NCBI GenBank assembly: GCA_965198915.1
Contig: CBDAQC010000004.1
Location: 682,001 to 746,000, forward strand
Reading direction: 5' to 3'
From: BOG-908 sp965198915
GTDB lineage: Bacteria > Pseudomonadota > Alphaproteobacteria > Acetobacterales > Acetobacteraceae
Length of the DNA: 64,000 bases
Part shown: in pieces, positions 43,148 through 52,379 of the stretch
Layout: every line of letters begins with the position of its first letter
How positions within the stretch are numbered: position 1 is the stretch's first letter
The notes under the pieces: generated by a model
Told to the model about the DNA's origin: nothing
The model's database searches: none
Seen by the model: only the letters and a program-made list of their open reading frames with translations
Translations under genes and position numbers: made by a program

Positions 43148-46100
43148 GGCTGGTGCCGCCGCGATTGGCCAGCCGCCCTGGGCGCAGATTTACTGTCAGC
43201 GCCTTTGTGGAGTGTATGCTGGTGTTGGCGTCTCCCGTGATTGCCAGCAGCACGTTGGCGATGTCACCGCGCGCGTAGCCTTCCCAGCCGAACACCCACG
43301 GCATGCCCACCTGATGTACCACCTGGCCGTCTATCACGAACGGCCGCACGCGCTGTGTCACCATCGCGCGCACCTCGATGTCTCCGCGCAGGGTGGACAG
43401 CACCGTCCAGCCGAGATGCGTGACACCGAGTTCGTGGGCAAGCTCGGGGGAAATCTCGACAAAGGCTTCCGGCTGCAGCTCCGCCGTGTGCGGGGCGATG
43501 CGGCCCATCACTCCGCCGCAATGCAATTCGGTCAGCCGATAGGTGGTGAACACATAGGGGAAGGCGGGGTCGTGCGGCTTGTGCAGCACGTTGCCCGGCC
43601 GCTTCCACGCATGCGCGGTGGGGTTGGATTGGGTGCCGTAGATCGGGTTGTGCACCGGGCTTTCCATCGGCTCGTAATGCGTGGGCAGCGGGCCATCCTT
43701 CAGGCCGCTCGGCACGAAGAGCTGGATGTTGCCGTCCGCCTGCATGATGAACGGCTTGTCGCCACCCAGCGCGTCCATGCCGTGCGGATGCTTGGACCAG
43801 TCGGGCCGGTAATCAGGCCGCGTGGTGGGCACGAAATCCGGCACGTCGGTGCCCGTCCATTCGGACTGCTCCTCGTCCCACCAGATCATCTTCTTTCGTT
43901 CGGACCAAGGCTTGCCCTCCGGGTCCGCGGACGCGCGGTTGTACAGCGTGCGGCGGTTGGACGGCCAGGAGAACGCCCAGCCCAGATGGCTACCCGGCCC
44001 GCCAGGCCCGTCCGGCGTGCGGCTGCGCGCCTGGTTATGGCCGTCATGCGGGTAGATGCCGCAATACATCCAGCCGCCGCACGCCGTGCTGCCGTCGTCC
44101 TTCAGGTCCTGGTATTTCTCGATCTGCTTGCGGTCGGCCACGGTGTAGCCGTTGATCTCGCGCAGCACTGCCTCGGCATCCGGCTCGGCGCGTGCGCCAC
44201 GTTCCGGATACGCCCAGGTCAGCGCCCGCATCGCCGCATCACGTGTGCCCGTGCTGTCTGCGTACATCGCCTTCAGGCGCTTGCCCAGATGATAGATGAA
44301 CCACAAATCGGACCGGCTGTCGCCGGGCGCGTCCAGCACCGCATCATGCCACTGCACCAGCCGGCTGGTGTTTGTCACCGTGCCGTCCTTTTCGCCGGAT
44401 AGTGCGGAGGGGAAGAAGAACACCTCCGTGCCGATGTCCTGCGGCTTCACCTCGCCGCGTTGCACCAGGCGGCCCTTCTGCCAGAAATTGGCGGTCTCCG
44501 TCATCGCGATATCGCGCACAACCAGCCATTTCAGCCGCGTCAGCCCGCGTTCCACGAAATCGGAGTTCACGGCGCCCACCACGGGATTCTGCCCCAGGAT
44601 GAACTGGCCCCGCATGACACCGTCCACCATAGCCATCGTCATCGGCTGCTGGGACAGGTCACCGGTCAGCTTCGGCCAGTGCTGATAGCCCCAATCGTTC
44701 TCCGCCGTGGCATTAGCACCGTACCAGGCCTTCAGCAGACTTACCGCGTATTTCGGCATGTTCGCCCACCAGCCGGTGGTGGGCGTTTCCGTATGCAGAT
44801 ATTCCTTCAGCGTCGCATGGTCATGGAACACGTTCGGCTGCGGCAGATAGGTGGGCAGCATGTTATACAGCGTGGGTATGTCCGTGCTGCCCTGTATGCT
44901 GGCATGGCCGCGCAAGGCCATGATGCCGCCGCCCGGCCGGCCCATATTGCCCAGCAGGCCTTGCACGATGCTGGCCGCGCGGATGATCTGCACGCCCACC
45001 GAATGGTGCGTCCAGCCCACCGCATAGCAGAACGCGCCGGTGCGCTCGCGCCCGGAGTTGCGCGCCAGCGAGTCGGCCACGCGCAGGAACGTCTCGCGGG
45101 GGCAGCCGGTCACGCGCTCCACCATCTCCGGCGTATAGCGCGCGTAATGGCGGCGCATGATCTGATACACGCAGTTCGGGTGCTGCAGCGTCTCGTCCCG
45201 CATGGGCGGGCTCTCGGTCATGCTCTCGTAATCGCCGCCATCATTCTCCTGCTCCTGCACGCGGTGCTCGGAGATGGAGGAAGGGACCGTCTTGCCCTCA
45301 TACTGCCAGCTATCGTGCTCGTAGGAGCCGGTCTTGGCATCGAAGCCGGAGAACACGCCGTCATTCTGTTCAGGGTCGCTATAGGTACCCTCGATGATGT
45401 GCGCGATGTTGGTGTACGCCATCGCGTAGTCGCGGAACCACAGATCGTGTTCCAGCAAATGGTGGATGATGCCGCCCAGGAACGCGATGTCGCTGCCCGA
45501 ACGTATCGGCGCGTGCACGTCCGCCAATGCCGACGTACGCGTGAAGCGCGGGTCCACGTGTATGATTTCGGCGCCACGCCGCTTGGCTTCCACCACGAAG
45601 CGGAACCCGATCGGATGGTTCTCCGCCATGTTGGAGCCCATGATCACGATACAGTCGGAATTCTCGAGGTCCCACAGGGACATCGTCGCCGCACCGCGTC
45701 CGAAGGAGGTACCCAGACTGGGCACCGAGGAGGAGTGTCAAATGCGAGCTTGGTTCTCGACGTTGACGATTCCCAACCCTCCGGCGAACAGCTTCTTGAT
45801 CAGGTAATTTTCTTCGTTGTCCAGCGTGGCGCCGCCCAGCGAGCCCACGCCCAGCGTGTGGTTCACCGTGCGCCCGTCCGGCAGTTTCTCGACAAACGTG
45901 TCGTCGCGCGCCGCCTTGGTCAGCGCCGCCACCCGGTCCATCGCCCAGTCCAGCGGCCGCTCTTCCCACTCCGTGGCGTGCGGCGCGCGGTAGAGCACCT
46001 TATTGATGCGTTGCGGGGACAGCAGCACGCCCAGCGTGCTGGCGCCCTTGGGGCACAGCGTGCCCTGGTTCACCGGGCTGCGCGGGTCACCCTCAATGTG

Positions 46101-46349
46101 CAGCGGGCGGCCATCCTTGGCGTAGATTAGCTGGCCGCAACCCACCGCGCAGAACGGGCAAATGCTGGTGCCTACCGTGTCCGCCTGCTCCAGCCGCGGA
46201 CGCAGGCTGCGCGAAAGCTCGCTCTCCGCCGCCTTGGACTGCACGCTTTGTCCGGCAAGCTGGCGCGGGATGGACCAGTCATGCATGAAACCGGCAACGC
46301 GGCTGGCGATACCCTGACGAAGGGGACGATAGGTGCGCTTTCTGGCCAT
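43137..46349 (-). CDS. fdnG: Selenocysteine-containing formate dehydrogenase, alpha subunit (FdnG/FdoG type)
   Basis: One reading frame of about 1070 residues, interrupted only by an in-frame TGA at 45738-45740. The upstream part ends ENQARI and the downstream part continues HSSSVPSLGTSFGRGA, matching NQARV-U-HGPTVASLAPTFGRGA of E. coli FdnG, where U is the molybdenum-ligating selenocysteine. With the start at 46349, Sec is residue 204 (196 in E. coli). A [4Fe-4S] motif (Cys64, 67, 71 and 99 in SICPFCAVGCGQ ... LCPKG) precedes the molybdopterin domains. No clear twin-arginine signal is visible, unlike periplasmic FdnG; starts at 46409 or further in are possible. No gamma subunit or SelA/SelB gene lies in the window. 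Confidence 0.87.
45708..45740 (-). promoter_or_regulatory. UGA selenocysteine codon with bacterial SECIS-like hairpin
   Basis: Reading the minus strand: TGA, 11 nt, then GGTGCCCA-GTC-TGGGTACC, an 8-bp stem (one G-U pair) closing a loop around AGTCT. Spacing and an AGUCU-type apical loop match SECIS elements that recruit SelB in fdnG-type genes. It directs UGA recoding at the codon described in the formate dehydrogenase entry. Confidence 0.78.
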
Positions 46350-46525
46350 TTGGCCAACATGCGTTTGGTGGGCGGGACGCGCAAACCAACGATCGCGTGA
46401 ACACGGCATCCGCCGGTGCTGGCGTTCAACGCTCTCTCAAAGAAGTCATTTCCAGGACAGGTTGTTCCGTGAACAATCAAATGGCGCCGCGAGAATGGAC
46501 TCGGGCCAGGGAGACAGGACAGGAC

Positions 46526-47332
46526 ATGCGTTCAACGCTGGCACTCGTGGGTGTTCTGGGTCTCTCTGCCGCCGCCGGTTCCGCGGCGCTCGCGGCCACG
46601 CCGGCGACCTACACGTTCTACGGTGTGGTGCAGTCAGCAACCGTCACCAGGTCGGGCGCACCCATGGTCGGCGCCGTCGTGCCGATCTCCGTGACTGTAG
46701 ACACCTCGTATCCTGCCGACACGCAGATCAACCATGTGACCACCTACAGCAGCTACAACGGATCCACGTTCATCTCGCCGGTGTTGGCCGCGACGTTCAA
46801 CGGCGTGGACGCCCATGGCGAGTTCGACGTGGTCCGTGTCACCCAGAACGCCAACGGCCAGTATGGGATCGAGATTTCATCCGGCACACCGCAGAGCGGG
46901 CTGGGCTTCGACCTGAAGTTCACCACCACCGTGTCGGGCGTGGTAAAGAGCGACAAGCTGCCCAAGCAGATATTCCCTGGCAACTTCCAGAGTGCCACGT
47001 TTTCCACAATCCAGAATCCGGACGAGCTGTATTCGGGCGCGATTGTCCGGAATAGCATAGCATCGCCCGTCAGGGACCGGCTTGGACGAAAGCGTGACGG
47101 CGGGTATAGAGTTTGGAAACTCGCCCCTGCTACCACGCTTTATCCAGCTCACCGACGATGGAAGCCTGCCCCATCGGCGCGCTGTTCAAGACGGAGTTCG
47201 ACACCGTCGTCGTCCAGCAGGACATCTGCAACGGCTGCGGCTACTGCGTGCCCGCCTGCCCGTTCGGTGTGGTGGACCTCAGCACCACGGACGGCAAGGC
47301 CCACAAATGCACGCTTTGCTATGACCGGCTGA
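46526..47332 (+). CDS. Exported protein of unknown function, 3' end replaced by rearrangement
   Basis: The frame opens with a signal peptide (MRSTLALVGVLGLSAAAG through ALA) and continues about 170 residues of Thr/Ser/Val-rich beta-type sequence (YTFYGVVQSATVTRSG, DAHGEFDVVRVTQNANG, GLGFDLKFTTTVSG). After about position 47060 the frame turns Arg/Pro/Ser-rich because it runs out of frame through a formate dehydrogenase beta fragment, so the natural C-terminus is lost. The segment GLGFDLKF...FSTIQNP is repeated in diverged form at 47736-47897. I recognise no family. AGGACAGGAC lies just before the ATG. Confidence 0.55.
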   Translation: MRSTLALVGVLGLSAAAGSAALAATPATYTFYGVVQSATVTRSGAPMVGAVVPISVTVDTSYPADTQINHVTTYSSYNGSTFISPVLAATFNGVDAHGEFDVVRVTQNANGQYGIEISSGTPQSGLGFDLKFTTTVSGVVKSDKLPKQIFPGNFQSATFSTIQNPDELYSGAIVRNSIASPVRDRLGRKRDGGYRVWKLAPATTLYPAHRRWKPAPSARCSRRSSTPSSSSRTSATAAATACPPARSVWWTSAPRTARPTNARFAMTG

Positions 47333-47694
47333 AGGGCGGCCTGGAGCCGGCCTGCGCCAAATCCTGCCCCACCGACAGCATACAGTTCGGCGAGCTGACG
47401 GACCTGCAGCACCGCGCCGCCGAACGCGTGCAGACCCTGCACGGCCTGGGCGTGGACAGCGCCTACCTCTACGGCACGCCCGGCGCGCCGGGCGCGACCG
47501 GCGGGCTGGGCCACCTCAACGCGTTCTTCCTGCTGACCGACCGGCCGGAGCGCTACAACCTGCCGGCGGCACCCACGCGGCCCTCCAACCGCGTGGCGCC
47601 GGCGTTGACGGCTGGGCTGGCGGCAGTGGCGGGGCTGGCGTTGACGGCGCTGGCCTTGCGCGCTCTGCCCTGTCTGCCATTCCGGAACAGGTGA
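47158..47694 (+). pseudogene. fdnH: Formate dehydrogenase beta subunit, 5'-truncated remnant
   Basis: The frame encodes the C-terminal part of an FdnH/FdoH-type iron-sulfur subunit: ACPIGALFKTEFDTVVVQQD, DICNGCGYCVPACPFG, KCTLCYDRLKGGLEPACAKS and a C-terminal membrane helix (VAPALTAGLAAVAGLALTAL). Missing are the first roughly 100 residues, with the first ferredoxin motif and the Cys group that completes the shown ACP motif. An in-frame TTG at 47113 adds only non-homologous residues. It is on the opposite strand from the alpha gene, so it cannot be in its operon. A functional short ferredoxin cannot be excluded, but a broken gene is more likely. Confidence 0.75.
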
Positions 47695-47735
47695 CTCCGT
47701 CTAGGATCGGGCGGGACCGGAGAACGGCCTCGGTG

Positions 47736-47897
47736 CCCGGCTCACCCCATAACAGGTTGGGCTTCGATCTGAAGTTCACCACAACCCTGTCGGTAAAAAG
47801 CGACAAGCTGCCGTGGCAGATTACGCCAAGCCACTTCCAGACGGCCACGTTCTCCACGGCCCACAACCCGAGCGGCCCGCATCCGGGCGATTATGGA
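47736..47897 (+). pseudogene. Diverged fragment related to the exported protein at 46526
   Basis: The segment reads GLGFDLKFTTTL and KSDKLPWQITPSHFQTATFS, parallel to GLGFDLKFTTTVSG and KSDKLPKQIFPGNFQSATFS at about 46897-47040. It has no start codon or signal peptide of its own. The two pieces bracket the formate dehydrogenase beta remnant, so a tandem paralogue pair was probably broken by insertion and deletion. Confidence 0.65.
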
Positions 47898-47972
47898 GTA
47901 AAATTTTTTGCCTGGCCTGGCCTGGACGCACGCGCGACAGGCAAGATTTCGAGAAGAAGGCCTTGCATCTTC
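47898..47972. repeat. Degenerate intergenic repeat arm with internal insertion
   Basis: GAGTAAAATTTTTTGCC and, 35 nt later, CGAGAAGAAGGCCTTGC keep the two ends of a right arm around extra sequence. It lies directly upstream of the HTH-CysD gene, the usual place for a right arm. Confidence 0.5.
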
Positions 47973-47974
47973 AT

Positions 47975-47991
47975 CTTTAGTTTAGCTAAAG
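47975..47991. promoter_or_regulatory. Palindromic candidate operator before HTH-cysD
   Basis: CTTTAG-TTTAG-CTAAAG contains an inverted pair of hexamers and a nested perfect palindrome TTTAGCTAAA (47981-47990). It ends 7 nt before the ATG. Its AT-rich composition differs from the surroundings. It could be bound by the HTH domain encoded at the start of the gene (inference). Confidence 0.45.
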
Positions 47992-47998
47992 ACAGTCT

Positions 47999-49120
47999 AT
48001 GACGGATCTGAAGCAGCTTTTCCGCGCCTCCGGCAAGCGGCAGCGTGACATTGCCGCCGCGGTGGGGCGCAGCGAAGGGGCGGTGAGCCAGTGGGTAAGT
48101 GGAGAGCGCGACATCCCGGCCGACCTGGTGCTTCGGGTAGAGGAGGTGACGGGCATCCCGCGCCATCGGCTACGGCCTGATCTTTGGGAGACGAGGATGC
48201 TGAACGCCGACCCTGCGATGACCGCGCCGGACCTGACGCATCTGCAGCGCCTGGAGGCCGAGGCGATCCACATCATGCGCGAGGTGGCGGCCGAGGCCGA
48301 GCACCCGGTGATGCTGTATTCCGTGGGCAAGGACAGCGCGGTGATGCTGCATCTGGCAATGAAGGCGTTCGCGCCCGGTCGCCCGCCGTTTCCGCTGCTG
48401 CACGTGAACACCACCTGGAAGTTCGCGGGCATGATCGCCTTCCGGGACCAGCGCGTGGCCGAGCTTGGGCTGACCTTGCACGAGTGGATCAACAAGGATG
48501 GCGTGACGCGGGGAATAAATCCGTTCGATCATGGCGCCTATACGGACATCATGAAGACGGAGGCGCTGAAGGCTGCGCTGGACCATCACGGGTTCGACGT
48601 GGCGTTCGGCGGCGCGCGGCGCGACGAGGAGAAGAGCCGCAGCAAGGAGCGGATTTTCTCATTCCGTTCGGCGCAGCATCGTTGGGATCCGAAGAAGCAG
48701 CGGCCCGAGCTTTGGCATTTGTATAACGCGCGCAAGGCGCGCGGCGAGAGCATACGGGTGTTTCCGCTGTCCAACTGGACCGAGCTGGACGTCTGGCAGT
48801 ACATCTATCTGGAGAACATTCCGATCGTGCCGTTGTACTTCTCGGCCGAGCGCCCGGTGGTGACGTATAACGGCATGACGATCATGGTGGATGACGACCG
48901 GATGCGTATTCCTGAAGGTCGGGCGCCGGTGATGAAGAAAATTCGCTTCCGCACGCTGGGCTGTTATCCGCTGACGGGTGCGGTGGAGAGCGAGGCGGCG
49001 ACTTTGCCCGAGATTATTCAGGAAATGCTGTTGACGACGACGAGCGAGCGCCAGGGGCGGGCGATCGATCACGACGCGGCGGCCAGCATGGAGAAGAAGA
49101 AGCAGGAGGGGTATTTCTAG
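47999..49120 (+). CDS. cysD: Sulfate adenylyltransferase subunit 2 with N-terminal HTH domain
   Basis: Residues 1-62 form a Cro/YdaS-like helix-turn-helix (FRASGKRQRDIAAAVGRSEG, AVSQWVSGERDIPADLVLRV). They run in frame into a complete CysD (from about residue 67), the ATP-sulfurylase PP-loop subunit: LYSVGKDSAVMLHLA, HVNTTWKF, RRDEEKSRSKERIFSFR and SNWTELDVWQYI. CysD alone would start at ATG 48197, which has its own GAGACGAGG ribosome-binding site, so two products may be made. CysD with CysN converts sulfate and ATP to APS. The CysNC gene follows after an unrelated small ORF. A palindrome lies just upstream of the HTH start. Confidence 0.87.
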   Translation: MTDLKQLFRASGKRQRDIAAAVGRSEGAVSQWVSGERDIPADLVLRVEEVTGIPRHRLRPDLWETRMLNADPAMTAPDLTHLQRLEAEAIHIMREVAAEAEHPVMLYSVGKDSAVMLHLAMKAFAPGRPPFPLLHVNTTWKFAGMIAFRDQRVAELGLTLHEWINKDGVTRGINPFDHGAYTDIMKTEALKAALDHHGFDVAFGGARRDEEKSRSKERIFSFRSAQHRWDPKKQRPELWHLYNARKARGESIRVFPLSNWTELDVWQYIYLENIPIVPLYFSAERPVVTYNGMTIMVDDDRMRIPEGRAPVMKKIRFRTLGCYPLTGAVESEAATLPEIIQEMLLTTTSERQGRAIDHDAAASMEKKKQEGYF

Positions 49121-49123
49121 AGC

Positions 49124-49549
49124 GTGCCCACGAGGCTTACCCATTTTGTGTCGTTGTCGATACTGCTAGCAGCAGGCGTCATTCTACTTGGAGCAATTTG
49201 GCTGTGGGGGAGGCGGTCTTGCGACGAGTTCGACACCGATTTAGGAGAACACCTCAACCTTCTCTTTGTAGAGCATATGAAAGCCTGCACAGCGGTTGGC
49301 GCGGATGTAACGAGCATGATTCTTGCTCGGAATGCTAAAGGTTTCAGCGTTCCTGTTTTAAGATACCGAGAATCTTACGATAAGCCGAAGATAGAGAAAA
49401 CGTCCGGGCACAGTTTACTTGTCACTCTGATGGTAGATCAGATGGACACCGTGGAGAACCTCAACGCTTACGCCAGCGGCGTAGATATCCGGGTAAAAGT
49501 CGTCCACCCTGATTTCTCGCGAGCCCCGGTACAAAAACATTCCAATTAG
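49124..49549 (+). CDS. Small membrane-anchored protein, AT-rich, unknown
   Basis: A 141-residue ORF with a GTG start 3 nt after the cysD stop. It has one N-terminal hydrophobic segment (HFVSLSILLAAGVILLGAIWLW) followed by a polar domain (CDEFDTDLGEHLNLLFVEHM, with two Cys). Composition is clearly more AT-rich than both flanking cys genes, so it looks acquired. It separates cysD from cysNC, which are usually adjacent. I recognise no family. An accidental ORF is possible, but its length and position make a gene more likely. Confidence 0.5.
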   Translation: MPTRLTHFVSLSILLAAGVILLGAIWLWGRRSCDEFDTDLGEHLNLLFVEHMKACTAVGADVTSMILARNAKGFSVPVLRYRESYDKPKIEKTSGHSLLVTLMVDQMDTVENLNAYASGVDIRVKVVHPDFSRAPVQKHSN

Positions 49550-49630
49550 GAATGCCAGTCTTGGTTCCTCGTGACGGAAGATCAGGGACAATGAACTGAG
49601 CTGAAACTTTATCCAGCTAGTCCCCGACAG

Positions 49631-49685
49631 TAAGCAAAAGGTTTTTGCTTCTTTTTTTCAAAAAAGAAGGCCTTGCTTTCTTCCC
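49631..49685. repeat. Intergenic repeat, single right arm
   Basis: GTAAGCAAAAGGTTTTTGC, TTCTTTTTTTC/AAAAAAGAA stem, GGCCTTGCTTTC. It ends about 16 nt before the cysNC ATG and has no left mate after the preceding small ORF. Confidence 0.85.
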
Positions 49686-49701
49686 CAACGGAGCACGCCC
49701 C

Positions 49702-51612
49702 ATGGCCCACGTCAGCGACCTGATCGCCACCGACATCGGTGCCTACCTCAAGCAGCACGAAACCAAATCCCTGCTCCGCTTCATCACCTGCGGCAGCGTC
49801 GATGACGGAAAGTCGACCCTCATCGGCCGTCTTCTCTACGACAGCAAGATGATCTTCGAGGACCAGCTCGCCGCTCTCGAAGCCGACTCCAAAAAAATGG
49901 GCACCCAAGGCCAGAACATCGACTTCGCGCTGCTGGTGGACGGCCTCGCCGCCGAACGCGAACAGGGCATCACGATCGACGTCGCCTACCGCTTCTTCTC
50001 GACGGACAAGCGCAAGTTCATCGTGGCCGACACGCCGGGCCACGAACAATACACCCGCAACATGATCACCGGCGCGTCCACCGCGGACCTCGCCGTCATC
50101 CTGATCGACGCGCGGCGCGGCGTGCTGACGCAAACCCGCCGCCACTCCTACCTGGTGTCGCTGATCGGCATCAAGCATGTCATACTCGCCATAAACAAGA
50201 TGGACCTGGTGAACTATTCCCACGAGGTGTTCGACCGCATCCTGGGCGACTACACCGCCTTCGCCTCGCAGCTCGACATCACCAAGATCATCCCGATCCC
50301 TATCTCGGCTCTGGCCGGCGACAACATCACCGAGCGCAGCGGCAACACGCCCTGGTATCACGGCCCCACGCTGATGGGGCACCTGGAGGACGTGGAGGTG
50401 GCGTACGCCTCGCGCGCGGCACCCTTCCGCCTGCCCGTGCAATGGGTGAACCGCCCCAACCTGGATTTCCGCGGCTTCTCCGGCCTGGTCTCGTCCGGCA
50501 CCGTGCATCCCGGTGACCTCGTCAAAGTCATGCCGTCCGCTAGGCAAAGCCGCGTCGCCCGCGTACTGATTGATGGAGACCTGCCTTACGCCACCGCCGG
50601 ACAATCCATCACCGTCACGCTGGAAGACGAGATCGACTGCAGCCGCGGCGACGTGATCTGCGGCGCCGAGCAGCCGGCCGAAGTCTCCGACCAGTTCGAG
50701 ACCACGATCGTGTGGATGGCCGACACGCCGATGCTGCCGGGCCGCTCGTATCTGATGAAGATCGGCACGAAGACGGTCACCGCTTCGGTCACCACGTTGA
50801 AGCACAAGGTGAACGTGAACACGCTGGAGCAGATGGCCGCCCGTCAGCTCGAGCTTAACGAGATCGGCCTGTGCAATATCAGCCTGGACCAGCCAGTGGC
50901 GTTCGACGCCTACACGGAAAACCGCGACACCGGCGGCTTCATATTAATCGACCGAATCAGCAACGACACGGTGGCCGCCGGCCTGATACACTTTGCCCTG
51001 CGCCGGGCGCAGAACATTCATTGGCAGGCGGTCGACCTCAGCCGCGCCGCACGCGCCGCACAGAAAGGCCAGCGCGCCTGCGTGCTGTGGTTCACCGGCC
51101 TGTCCGGCGCCGGCAAATCCACCATCGCCAACCTGGTGGAGAAGCGTCTGTTCGCGCTCGGTCGCCACACCACGCTGCTGGACGGTGACAACGTCCGACA
51201 CGGTCTGAACCGGGACTTGGGCTTCACCGACACCGACCGCGTGGAGAACATACGCCGTGTGGGCGAAGTGGCGCGGCTGATGGCCGATTCCGGTTTGATC
51301 GTGCTCGTCTCCTTCATCTCGCCGTTCCGCTCCGAACGGCAACTGGCGCGCGAAATGCTGCCGGAAGGCGAGTTCCTGGAAGTGTTCATCGACACGCCGC
51401 TGGAAGAAGCCGAGAAACGAGACGTGAAGGGCCTCTACAAGAAAGCGCGCCGTGGCGAGATCAAGCATTTCACCGGCATTTCCAGCCCCTACGAGCCGCC
51501 GGAGGATGCCGAACTGCGTATCGACACGACCAAGCTGAGCGCGGAAGAAGCCGCCGAACTGATCGTCTCGCAACTGGAGGCGCGCGGCCTGCTGCACGGC
51601 GCGCCGTCATGA
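49702..51612 (+). CDS. cysNC: Bifunctional sulfate adenylyltransferase subunit 1 / APS kinase
   Basis: A 636-residue fusion. The CysN half (about 1-445) is a GTPase of the EF-Tu type: GSVDDGKSTLIGRLLYDSK, DTPGHEQYTRNM and NKMDLVNY. The CysC half (about 455-636) is APS kinase: FTGLSGAGKSTIANLVEKRL, DGDNVRHGLNRDLGF and DTPLEEAEKRDVKGLYKKAR. With CysD it makes APS and then PAPS for sulfate assimilation or sulfation. A repeat arm lies just before the start. Its stop overlaps the cysQ start as ATGA. Confidence 0.95.
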   Translation: MAHVSDLIATDIGAYLKQHETKSLLRFITCGSVDDGKSTLIGRLLYDSKMIFEDQLAALEADSKKMGTQGQNIDFALLVDGLAAEREQGITIDVAYRFFSTDKRKFIVADTPGHEQYTRNMITGASTADLAVILIDARRGVLTQTRRHSYLVSLIGIKHVILAINKMDLVNYSHEVFDRILGDYTAFASQLDITKIIPIPISALAGDNITERSGNTPWYHGPTLMGHLEDVEVAYASRAAPFRLPVQWVNRPNLDFRGFSGLVSSGTVHPGDLVKVMPSARQSRVARVLIDGDLPYATAGQSITVTLEDEIDCSRGDVICGAEQPAEVSDQFETTIVWMADTPMLPGRSYLMKIGTKTVTASVTTLKHKVNVNTLEQMAARQLELNEIGLCNISLDQPVAFDAYTENRDTGGFILIDRISNDTVAAGLIHFALRRAQNIHWQAVDLSRAARAAQKGQRACVLWFTGLSGAGKSTIANLVEKRLFALGRHTTLLDGDNVRHGLNRDLGFTDTDRVENIRRVGEVARLMADSGLIVLVSFISPFRSERQLAREMLPEGEFLEVFIDTPLEEAEKRDVKGLYKKARRGEIKHFTGISSPYEPPEDAELRIDTTKLSAEEAAELIVSQLEARGLLHGAPS

Positions 51613-52379
51613 GCGAAACGCTCGACTTGGCCGCGCTGCTGGAAGCCGTGAAGCCGATCGCCGAAGAAGCAGGCCGCGCCACGATGAGCTTCTACGGCCT
51701 GACCGACGCGATGGAGAAAGCCGACGGCAGTCCTGTCACCGCCGCCGACCAGGCCGCCGAGGACATCATCCTCCCCGCCTTGCGCCACCTGACGCCGGAC
51801 ATCCCGGTGGTGTCGGAGGAAGAAGCCTCGAAGGGCCTGTCGCCGGACGTCACCGGCGCGCGCTTCTGGCTGGTCGATCCGCTGGACGGCACGAAGGAGT
51901 TCCTCAGCGGCAACGGCGAGTTCACCGTCAACATCGCGCTGATCGAACACGGCCAGCCGATCCTCGGCGTGGTCGTCGTGCCGGCGCGCGGCGAGACCTA
52001 TGCCGGTGGCGCCCCTGGCACCGCCACGCTGGCCGACAGCCACGGCGAACGCGCGATCCGCGTGCGCGCCGCGCCGGCGCACGGCCTGACGGTGGTGGGC
52101 TCCCGCAGCCACGGTGATGCCGCGGCGATGGAAGCGTTTCTGGACGGCCGCCGCGTGGCCGAGTTCCGCGCCGCGGGCAGTTCGCTAAAACTGTGCCTGA
52201 TCGCGCGCGGCGAGGCCGATCTGTATCCGCGGCTCGGCACCACCATGGAGTGGGACATCGCGGCGGGCCACGCGGTGCTGCGCGCGGCGGGCGGGCGGGT
52301 GCAGACGCTCGAAGGCGAGGCTTTCACGTATGGGAAGCCGGAATACCGCAATCCGCATTTTGCTGCTTATGGAGATTAG
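51609..52379 (+). CDS. cysQ: 3'(2'),5'-bisphosphate nucleotidase
   Basis: A 256-residue inositol-monophosphatase-family enzyme that removes the 3'-phosphate from PAP, the by-product of PAPS use. Metal-binding motifs are SEEEA, DPLDGTKEFL (family signature) and WDIAAGHAVLRAAGG. Its ATG overlaps the cysNC stop by 4 nt, the usual arrangement in sulfur operons, coupling PAPS synthesis to PAP removal. A repeat pair begins at the stop. Confidence 0.95.
   Translation: MSETLDLAALLEAVKPIAEEAGRATMSFYGLTDAMEKADGSPVTAADQAAEDIILPALRHLTPDIPVVSEEEASKGLSPDVTGARFWLVDPLDGTKEFLSGNGEFTVNIALIEHGQPILGVVVVPARGETYAGGAPGTATLADSHGERAIRVRAAPAHGLTVVGSRSHGDAAAMEAFLDGRRVAEFRAAGSSLKLCLIARGEADLYPRLGTTMEWDIAAGHAVLRAAGGRVQTLEGEAFTYGKPEYRNPHFAAYGD

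Noticed and set aside
45726..45740. TGA in the formate dehydrogenase gene read as a nonsense mutation making two pseudogene halves
   Set aside because: The codon is at the known selenocysteine position, the flanking residues are conserved, and a SECIS-like hairpin follows at the right distance.
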